Assembly: GCF_004210375.1 (NCBI RefSeq)
Contig: NC_134833.1
Coordinates: 142,964,127-143,028,126, forward strand
Origin: Tachypleus tridentatus
Lineage: Eukaryota; Arthropoda; Merostomata; Xiphosura; Limulidae
Length of the DNA stretch: 64,000 nt
Reading direction: 5' to 3'
The notes beneath the pieces are model-generated. The model was given only the letters and a program-made list of their open reading frames with translations. It did no database searches and was not told where the DNA came from. The translations under genes and the position numbers were made by a program. Below are positions 55,210-64,000 of this stretch, one piece after another; within the stretch, counting starts at the first letter, position 1; each line of letters begins with the position of its first letter.

Positions 55210-55299
55210 CTAAAAAAAAAAAATACCAAACATAAAACTCAGTACTGTTTGTAAGTTTGTAAATTATTGTATATAAACCATCATTTGTAATAACCTTTA

Positions 55300-55425
55300 T
55301 TAAAAACTGTATTGTTTTCATGTTTGTATATTAAAATATATCTGTGTTAAAAAAGGAAATTGTGTGTATAAATCTTGTTGGCAAATAACATAAATTTGAC
55401 CCATATTAATATTTTATTAAGTTTT
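55300..55425 (+). repeat. Dispersed repeat, copy 2
   Basis: TTTGTATATTAAAATATATC and TGTGTGTATAAATCTTGTTG match the copy at 23870-23985. Confidence 0.6.
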
Positions 55426-55429
55426 ATAT

Positions 55430-57295
55430 TCAAATTCAAGTTTCCAGTTATATGAAATAGTAATTCATAGCATATGTGATATAATAAATCAGAGACCTGT
55501 CCAAAATAAAATATAATACATAACAAAGTTAATCATCTATTTCACTTCCAGATGGTGCTATACACACTGGTGAAAAGTCCTAAGAATCATTATAGAATTA
55601 AAATTGCTTGAAGTGAAAGGAGTGGGTTGGTTTTTCTTAATTTAGTTAATAATTTTAAACCTTCAAGTTCACTCTTCATTAATTCTCAGAAAAAACAAAA
55701 AAACATTTTTCTTGTTGTGGACACCCTACTTTTTTAATTCAGTAGCTGAGATTAATTTTGAAGAACATTTTAGAAATATCTGTCCTTTAAGTTTAAAGAA
55801 ACAATAGTTGAAATGGAGAGATGATTAAAATAATAATCCTATATTATAAAAATAATAAAAACCCATTTCAAGTATCTATCTCGGTCTCTTAGCTTTTCAC
55901 AATAAACAAGAACAATTGGGTTTTCAGTTGAGAACCAACGAGAAACAATAACTTATTAATCAAAATATTATCAAATTCATCTTCCTATATCTGTCTTCAA
56001 AATATTTTCCATCTAAAGCCTTATCAAGTCTTTACAACTACCACAGGGTTTAGAGAGTGTCTATTTCACATTTTTTAGTTCTAAATCCACTTGAAGCAAA
56101 AACAGATTTCCTAAGTAGCACACATAGTGTGCATTTTATAATCCCAGTTTTTTTACACATACCTTTGTTATTATTGTTATTACTACAATCTTATTACCAC
56201 TTACACCTTTTGGCTAGTTCTTAGGGTTTAACTTAGTCACATTACACAAAGCTTATAACATGTTTAGTAAATTATTTTGATTATGGCTCACCTGATTATT
56301 TTATTTACTGTTTAATGAATGAGGTCATTATTAACTTAATCTATTATTTTGTATCCACATAGACATTAGTTTCTGCTGTAATATCTGTACTGTCTTGCTT
56401 CCAGACTCTATATAATTAAAGAGTAATGTCTGGTAGTAACCACTTCAGATGTCAAGTATCTTTAAAGTTACAATATCAGAGTCATTTTGTAAACTTTCAT
56501 TGGCCAAATGTTGTGTAGAAGGAAAATATTTAATTTGGAATATACACCACACTTTGCAAAAAGCAAGGGAATTGGTGATAATGTAAATAACTAGTTCTTA
56601 TGTGTTTCTAAAGCCAGTTAAATTCTACTTTTCCTTCAGTGTATTTTATTAACGGTATTAATTAAAATATTCTACATAATTATAATTATTTACTTATTTT
56701 TATCTACATGTTACTGCTTATTACTTGCTATTATTTTTTATTGTTAACTTCATACAATAATTAAGTGCTAATTAAAATATTCTGAACTGGTTAAGAAATA
56801 GTGGAAGAACAACAAAATATTACTAATAGGGTGAATACCCAACTGATGACACAATTAATTATAATTATTAGTTTTAGTTAGATCAATATATTAAATTAGC
56901 CAAGTAATGCATTGTTTTTTTTGGTTCTATGTAAAAAGATTGTTCAGTTCAGAAATATATAACAGCACTATGATATATAAGAACATAAAACAGATTTCAA
57001 ATTACAAAGGTGTAACTCTTAAAAGTTTTAGGTTAATCTTAAACACAATTATTTTAACCCTTAAACCCACAGAAGTTTTTCAAAATATTTCCTCTAACAT
57101 AAACATCTAAAATTTCAATACCCTCATTTTGGTTCTGTATTTACGGAAAACTTTACAAAAACGGTGAACAAAATGAAATATTGTGAAATTACTCCCCTTC
57201 CCTTCATTACATGAAAACCAGGTATGGCAGATGTTGTAAAAACTCATTTACTTAAATTGTACAAAGTAAAAAAAGACACAATCAGGTACAATATT
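55430..57295. other. Intron or 3' flank, unannotated
   Basis: AT-rich with no supported exon. If the exon at 57300 is terminal, its 3' UTR and poly(A) site lie here; reverse-strand AATAAA candidates exist but are not distinctive. Confidence 0.4.
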
Positions 57296-57299
57296 CTCT

Positions 57300-57544
57300 T
57301 TACTGACTTGGAATAGTTTGAAATGCATGGTTAATCTGGCCATTATCTATAAGAAGAATATCCTGAGAGTTTGTTGAGATGTTACTATATCCTGCTGATG
57401 AACTCCACTGGCTCAAGAAATCTTTCATATCTTGAGGAGCATCATCCTTAACAAGACTGGATGTGTCTGATGCTGAGCTATCATATTCTATCAACTCAAT
57501 CCACTGATGTTTGAAGAAGATTTTCTTTCCTTGTAATCTTAGTC
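57300..57544 (-). CDS. Candidate terminal exon (cytoplasmic tail) of lectin gene
   Basis: Begins after an acceptor ending CTGCTAG in phase 1, compatible with all neighbouring lectin exons, and runs to a TAA at 57300-57302 (about 80 residues). It starts LRLQGKKIFFKHQWIELIEY, is rich in Ser, Asp and Gln, and ends QINHAFQTIPSQ. GYSNI contains a YxxI sorting-type motif, as found in tails of endocytic receptors. No membrane span occurs in the exon, and no transmembrane exon was found between 57.5 and 59.4 kb, so the topology is inferred. If it is used, transcripts from the right-hand CTLDs end here and the exons at 50-55 kb form a second gene or an alternative 3' part. Confidence 0.5.
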
Positions 57545-59420
57545 CTAGCAGGCAGTACAAAATTATTTAAGTAAACTAAGCCATAACCACATGAAGCATC
57601 TTTTCATTAATTTACTGTTGTTGTTTTTTTAATTACTAATAACAGAATACAGAAACTGTTTATCATCTTTGAAAAGCAATGTGTTTTGCTTTAACTTCTT
57701 AGAAATGATATTAGGACAAAATTGCATTTAAGGAGAGACAATCATTGTTATCACACTTACATGCTAAATTCACACAATTAACTACACTACTGATTTTTTA
57801 AAAAATATTAGAGTAGAAAATTAGATAAAAACATCAGATAATTATCTGTCAACCTATATGAAACAAATAATGTTGTAAAACTATGTTTTGAGATGCAGTG
57901 TATCAAGACACACAGTAATGTGTTGTGTAGCCAAAACAACTTGCAGGATACACTGTGGGTTATTAACAGGTGTGACAATTTAGCAATTTTATACCTTCTA
58001 TACAATGGGCTGTGGTAGTCCAAACCACGACATACTTTCAGTGGACATGTTCTACTAGATCCTTACTTCATATATCAAATTTCAAGGCAATCCATTACGA
58101 AATCCGAGGTATAAAGTCTCAAATTTTAATTTCATTTCTTCCTTTTTTCTTCTTCACACTGAAGGTACAGCAACTTTATTTGATACATAAACAGATTTAA
58201 CTTTAAAGGATTTTTTTTTAAACTTTGGTACACTGATAGATCTTTACAACCTAGAATTAGGTATGAAACTTTGTATAAATATAAACCATGGATGCAAAGT
58301 TATTCAACAAAGACCACTCAAATTTGATAAAAATCTTTGCGTTCCTCTAAAAAGAAGTCACATGGGTTGTCACTATAAACTTTTTAATAAAGCTTCATTA
58401 AAAAGCAAGCGTGGTCGATTTTTTAGTTTTTCTCATTCAGGTTAAAAACGGATGGTTTAGAGCAGTAAAACTATGGGCTGAAAGCATGTGCAGATACGTA
58501 AGTAGTGATTAGAGAAGTAAACAAAATTAATAGTTTCAAGCTCGAGTTTTCAAAAGAATTATACAAGTAGATTATTATTGATTACTCATTGCCACCTTTT
58601 CAGCATAAAATTGCTAAATTTTATGAAATTATCCTAATTTTAGAGCATTTAGGATTACATAATATTAACTTAAGTAATTAGCATAATTAATTATGCTTGA
58701 TACTGTTGTACCAAGTACATGCAGGTGATCACAAGAAACTATTAATCTAGATTCTGTGGCATTATTATAAAAGAAGTTATTAACACTGTTTTGGAAAGGA
58801 AAAACTACCACCATATATTTTAAAGAATCTGGTTGGTCTGTGAAATATAGGTCTGTTCTGAATACTAGGATTACAATCCTAAAGCTGATGTTGGTTAGTA
58901 TCGAGTGTCATTTTCTTATTTGCTGTAGTTTGTTGGTGTGTATTTACAAAAAGGTCATAATATCTAATAAAGAACACATTAGATATGAAAAAAAAAACAG
59001 GTGTGGTGAAAATTAATTTAGTGTGCAACTTAAAGAAATGAACTTAAAATTGTTGGCCTAACTTGGTCGGTATACTTATAGCACTGATAAGAAATTTACA
59101 GCAAATGTTCATTTATTGGTTAGCTAAGCTGCATATTGTTTTCCAAACCAGCATGTCCCAAGTTGAACAAAATCCACAGCCTGGCTAACTAAAAAATGAT
59201 TATTAGCTAAAAAAATTCTTACTGATGCTATAAGTTTAGTTACTAGTTTTACTGCCAACTTTGATTTTATTCCTTTAAGTCATACACTTAATCCTTTTTT
59301 GGCTACATTTTTTTTCACACCTAGGGTGTTTTTGATTAGCTAAGGAACAAACATGATGAAAGAATTAATCTAGTCTCATTGTTTTTCGTATTTACCATAT
59401 ATGTTTAAACCAAAACTTAC
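57545..59420. other. Intron, unannotated
   Basis: No convincing exon on either strand. A transmembrane exon would be expected here on the - strand but was not recognised. Confidence 0.4.
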
Positions 59421-59813
59421 CACTAGATTCTACCTCACATATAAAAGGTGCTTTCCTATTACAGTCATGTCCTGACAGGTGTTTCTGATGAAAAAATACC
59501 ATACACAATTCTTCACTCTCATTTATATTCCTTCTTACTCCTTTAAAGAATGAACCAAGTTTCTGGCCATTACTGAAGTACCAAGTGCCATCATACCAGC
59601 GTGATGACAAACCCATCCAGTGACGACTAGTGACACCAAGTTTCGTAGCTGCATAATTTTGAGTTCTACTGTCAGTAATGTCAGCAAGTCGGCCACCTCT
59701 ATTAGCACAGTTTAGCTCAGCCATTGAATAGTTTGTTAAACTGGAAATTCGTTGCATACTTCTGTCTATATCAAACAGCCCAGAACCTCTTACATTGTTG
59801 ATGATATAATGGG
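59421..59813 (-). CDS. C-type lectin domain exon (3rd in window)
   Basis: Acceptor GATGCTTCAG, donor AGTG|GTAAGT; 393 bp, phase 1-1. It encodes a CTLD: NYSMAELNCANRGGRLADIT, SRHWMGLSSRWYDGTWYFSN, ELCMVFFHQKHLSGHDCNRK, APFICEVES. The W-x-G-L-S core and DGTW-F-S-N-G strand are typical. The N-terminal part (AHYIINNVRGSGLFDIDRSM) lacks the usual first cysteine pair, so this is a short-form CTLD with an atypical start. No EPN, QPD or WND triplet. Confidence 0.92.
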
Positions 59814-62038
59814 CTGAAGCATCAAAAAAATTAATTTTTTATCATTCACAAATTGGTACTGATGGTGAAGCACAACAAAATGACATTTTACATAAACAGT
59901 TCAACAGTTTAAGATAAATCTATTTATGAACACAATTAAGATAAATCTATTTATGAAGACTGTTTTCTGATATTAGAAAAATGAAAAAATTCTTCAAAAA
60001 TGATTAACCTCTCAAACAAGTTAAGCTAGTTTTTATCTAATTTTCTATGCATAAAACAAGTACTATTCTGTTAAATTAGATCTACATTATATTTGTATGT
60101 TGTATTTTGTATTATCCTGTCAAAATTAATAGTTAGTATCATTCATACAAGAATGCTAGCTGATGTTCCAATGAGGATAAAACTTTGTCAGAAAATTACC
60201 TCTAGGACGTATGTTATTTAATAAGGTTTATTTAAGTTTTTGCTTCTTCACAACAGGATCAATAATGATATTTCTTGGTTGATTCTTATTAACTTTTGTT
60301 GAGTCCATGGAAACCTGTGATTATCTTAAATTAACTTTCAACTTTGTTAACTGAACGTGAAAGTTTAATACAAGTGTCTGGAAGGCAGATGTAACATTTG
60401 TCAACTCTTTGAGAACCTGTGATCAGCACTGTCAAGCAGCTTGTTGAAAAATCTGTTTATTATTTCCATGAAATTTTCATAGAAATGGTTTGACTCTCAA
60501 GGTTGTAATACCCTCTTTAAAGGCTTTCAACAGTTCACTTTAAGAGTAATTTAACTAATCTCTAGTTCTGTAGATTCAACTGTAGCAGCTTTGGCCCATG
60601 GAAAAAAACTGATACTTCAATATTGGTTCATAAATAACTAGTTCAACTGGATATGACATCCATCAGCATGTAAACTGTGTAATTTACCTGATGTTGACTA
60701 GAGACTGAAAAATATTCTTTACACTTTCTGTGGGCTTTTTTAGTCCTTAAACCCAAAAAAGTGAGAATAAATACAGGCCAGATAGACTGTATAGAATGCA
60801 TTGTAAAATGTAAACCACATGACCTTATGCACTTTATTCAACTTTAGTATTATTATTAATTATTGGTAGATATTGTTCTTAATATTGAGAAGTGGTTAAA
60901 TTTTGAAACATTGTATTACCATCTAGTGAGTTAAGTCATTTATTTTTCCTTTTTTTTTTTTTTTTTTTTTATTTAATTTCTTTGATATTGGAATTCACCA
61001 CACTAATGTTTATGTACTATTGTTTGTTAATATTTATACCTAGTTCTGGCCACTTATGGGTTTTCTTATTTTTTTTTATTTTTTTATTTTTTTGTAAGTG
61101 ATAAAATTTGTATTCTATTTGAATTTTTTTTCTGTTGTAATATTTAATAAACTGTTTTTGTTTAACCCTTGTTCTAGCAGCATTTATTTAGGCCGTTACA
61201 AGTTGAAAATCTGTACACAAGTCACAAGTGTTTTTGGAAGATATTTTGTCAATCTTTACTGAGAAATGTTTATGTTTCTGAAGCTTGTATACTATTCTTT
61301 ATCACACCAGCAACAGTTTCCCACATTCCTTCAGTAGTCTGCCATGAAAGATAACAAGCAATCTTTGCACAACTTAAGTTCAAGTGCTCACATTCCATAC
61401 ATTATAATAAAGTAAATTGATATCTACCTGTAGTAATGATATTTCAGAGAAGCTAATTAATACACACACATTTAATAGATACATCATCTGCTCCACCCTT
61501 TTGTACAGCAACATCACTTGCAGTCAAGATAGAGTGCATCTAATCAGTAGACTGTTGGTGTCACTCTGATGTTGAAGTCTGATAATGTTTGAATCACTGT
61601 CATTGTATTGCTTCTTTTAGTATGACATGTCACAAGTCCAGTTTTAATTTGTCCAAACAGGAGGAATGAAAGCTGTTCTCAAATTCAATTTTCGTATTCT
61701 TCGATCAACTTGAATAATAATGCAAGGGTCTTCAGGTCACTTTCTGGATATGTGTATCACTTTCATCCACAACAGGTTTCAGGTCATTAACAGCATTAGT
61801 AGATTGAAGCAAGCAGATCTAGATCAGCTTAAGTCACAAAAAGGTCTTTAAAAGTGAGTGTCACATCCTAAAATAAAATTTATCTCAACAGACCTATCAA
61901 AATAGGCTTAATTAGACAAGGGAAATAAATTAATACATACAGAACTACAGACAGATACTGATCAAAAGCTAAGCATAACTAATCGAAGTTAACTTCCTGA
62001 AATCATTACTTGTTAACCCAAAGAAATTTTGTTCTTAC
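59814..62038. other. Intron with simple-sequence tracts
   Basis: Contains a run of 20 T at 60951-60970 and further T-rich tracts near 61060-61090. No exon recognised. Confidence 0.45.
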
Positions 62039-62344
62039 CCTTATGTTGGCAGACAAAAGCATGTTGGTTTTGACAGTTCTCTGTGATGAACTGCATGCTA
62101 TTTTGATCTTTCTTTAAGACAACACAAGAGGGCTCACTTCCAGATGCTATGTTAACCCATAAGTCTAAGGATGTTTGTTGAATGATCCCAAACAAGAAAG
62201 ACTGTACATCTGGGTCATCTGCAAACACTAGCTCTGCATTTTCAGACTGACAGATACTGGAAGCTTCTGAATTTGTGGACTCATTGCTATGTACTTTATA
62301 ACAATGACCATTAAACAATCGGTAGCCACTGCTACACTGCTTAG
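62039..62344 (-). CDS. C-type lectin domain exon (2nd in window)
   Basis: Acceptor TTATTCCTAG, donor ATAAGG|GTAAGA; 306 bp, phase 1-1, about 102 residues. A compact CTLD: KQCSSGYRLFNGHCYKVHSN, SSICQSENAELVFADDPD, LDLWVNIASGSEPSCVVLKK, ENCQNQHAFVCQHKG. Framework cysteines are kept, but the long loop is almost absent and the WxGG core is replaced by WVNI, so the classical calcium and sugar site is missing. Confidence 0.9.
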
Positions 62345-63314
62345 CTAGGAATAAATAAATTAGAATCTTTGTCACATTTCACTTTAATGCAAATTCAAAT
62401 AATATGATTGATACCTCAATGTTAACTCTATCATCAAATGGATATTATTAGCATTACTTAATTTGTTTACTAAATTTCAGTGCATAATCCTACAATGTAT
62501 TTTGTTACAATATACTGACAACAGTCAAAAATAGTTGCTGCTGAAGAAAATCGTAAAACTTACTAATAACAATAACAGGATCTGACAAAAAATTAATTTT
62601 CTTTATCAATGTATGTTCTGATATAGATTTTGTTAGTAAAAATTCTTTTCTGTTACTGCTTCTGTATCAGATTTGTATATTATGCTGTAAGAACAATAGA
62701 CAAGCATGTAACCACTTTTTAAGTGAAAAACCAAACTACATAAAATAGTTATTGGCTCATACATTTAAACAGTTTTCTAATAAATGTAAAAACAACTGTT
62801 TCTAAAAAGCATCTATAGGGCTTTTCCATTAACTAAAAAATATATCATAGCATCAGAAAATCTATTTTATTTTGTAACCGAGGTTGAAGGTGATATGTTT
62901 TAACATCTATCTCATGTAACTAATTAATCCCAATGAAAATCTTTAAACAAACACCAGCATTTTACATCTCAAAACTCCAAGTAAACCAAGTCTACAGAAG
63001 ATCTTGATTGCACAGTATGTTCTGTTTAATTAATATGTCTATAAATAACATACATGCATTTGCAAAGTAGCAACATCTATGCATAAAAGCTTGAACAGAT
63101 TAAATGTGTTATATGTCACGATCAAAACAAACATGACACAATTCAAGCAATAAAGAACACTTGTATCTTTCAACGAACACAAACTGTCATAACCTTCAGT
63201 ATTTGTAAAAGATCCTCATATTACCTCATTAAATATCATGAAACTCAAATAGTACAAACAACATTATTATAAATAAAAACAACATAAATATCAAATTAAA
63301 AGCATGAGACAAAC
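62345..63314. other. Intron, unannotated
   Basis: AT-rich; nothing recognised. Its first 86 bp on the - strand stay open after the exon donor (see findings). Confidence 0.4.
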
Positions 63315-63632
63315 CTCTTCTTTCACATATAAAATGATATCCGTTACGGCAATCTCTTTTGCTGAATTCCTTTTCTGTAGTTTTCACCACACATTTATCT
63401 GCCGTCACACTGTAAACTTCACCAAGCCACACTGTATTATCATCCAAGTTAAGAGAAATTAAATTATCTTCTTCCTCCTTGTTTCCAATATTTAACAATA
63501 TAGCTCCACTATTCTCACAAACTTCCACTGCTTTGCTCCACTTTACATTTTGTGCAAATAGTTTTATACAAGTTCCCTTACTATCAAAAAGTTGGAATCC
63601 ATCTGCACACTCACTGTCTGACAACTCTGGAC
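63315..63632 (-). CDS. C-type lectin domain exon (1st in window)
   Basis: Acceptor TTTTGGTTAG, donor AAGAG|GTTTGT; 318 bp, phase 1-1, about 106 residues. A compact CTLD: SECADGFQLFDSKGTCIKLF, WSKAVEVCENSGAILLNIGN, NTVWLGEVYSVTADKCVVKT, FSKRDCRNGYHFICERR. The loop is short and there is no sugar-site triplet. The donor is weaker (GTTTGT) than those of the other exons. Upstream exons, including any signal peptide, lie beyond the window. Confidence 0.9.
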
Positions 63633-64000
63633 CTAACCAAAACAATTATAATTTTATTTTACAATGTACTAGATGGAAAATAATTCATCAAAAACAAAAT
63701 TATAAATTATGATTTTTCTTTTACACTTTAGAAACTAGGCTAAATTAATATTTGTTAAATCATACTTTATTTTTCTTTTTTTAAAATTAAGCTTGCTATA
63801 ACAGAAAGCAAACCAATAAACTACTAGCTATTTATTTATATCAGAAAAGAAAGCTGCAAAAACTTACATCAGGTGCATGTCTCTACAGTCATTCATTAAC
63901 TGTTCATCAGAGAAATCCCAAGAACTAAAGACACTTGATTACCCTTTCATTACTTTATGTATCAGGTGCACTTGTACGGTACATTTTTTTTGTAGATTTT
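63633..64000. other. Intron at right edge
   Basis: AT-rich sequence upstream of the first CTLD exon; nothing recognised. Confidence 0.4.

Noticed and set aside
57808-58200. Transmembrane exon for the lectin gene on the - strand
   Set aside because: Hydrophobic frames here lack a convincing acceptor-donor pair in phase 1.

Overview
The window is AT-rich, repeat-dense, intron-rich animal DNA. A seven-transmembrane gustatory receptor of the arthropod type, many tRNA-derived SINEs and tandem C-type lectin exons point to an arthropod, probably a chelicerate. A horseshoe crab is my best guess, but this is an impression from gene content and SINE style, not a database match.

Three host loci are supported. 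(1) At 7.1-9.2 kb on + are the last two exons of an XK-related (XKR) membrane protein; its 5' exons were not found. (2) At 32.0-33.3 kb on - is a complete intronless 452-aa gustatory receptor. A short in-frame relic of a second copy lies at 30.7 kb. (3) From 50.4 kb to the right edge on - is a series of phase 1-1 exons. In transcription order these are three C-type lectin domain (CTLD) exons, a candidate terminal exon with a stop, a small Cys-rich exon, two more CTLD exons and a fibronectin type II-like exon. They form one alternatively spliced gene or two adjacent genes of mannose-receptor-like lectins.

The rest is mobile-element debris. About 40 SINE copies fall into three main tRNA-headed families (here A about 275 bp, B about 125 bp, C about 118 bp) that share a 3' tail motif. 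Many have intact target-site duplications (TSDs). Other elements are a decayed Jockey-like LINE (13.8-17.3 kb) with two later insertions, two internally deleted Ty3/gypsy remnants (4.0-5.0 kb and 27.8-29.6 kb), two defective Tc1-like transposons (41.5-42.6 and 45.7-47.1 kb), a 227-bp MITE (31.4 kb) and a Penelope-tail-like repeat with a hammerhead-like core. Tandem arrays include a 62-bp array (51.1-53.2 kb), a dimeric 81-bp array (39.1-39.8 kb), an 87-bp repeat (11.26-11.52 kb) and a 48-bp repeat (42.9-43.1 kb).

The most unusual structure is the 62-bp array inside a lectin-gene intron. Its unit is homologous to the exon-intron boundary immediately upstream of it. The intron therefore carries about 34 tandem copies of its own 5' splice site region, each matching the U1 consensus well.
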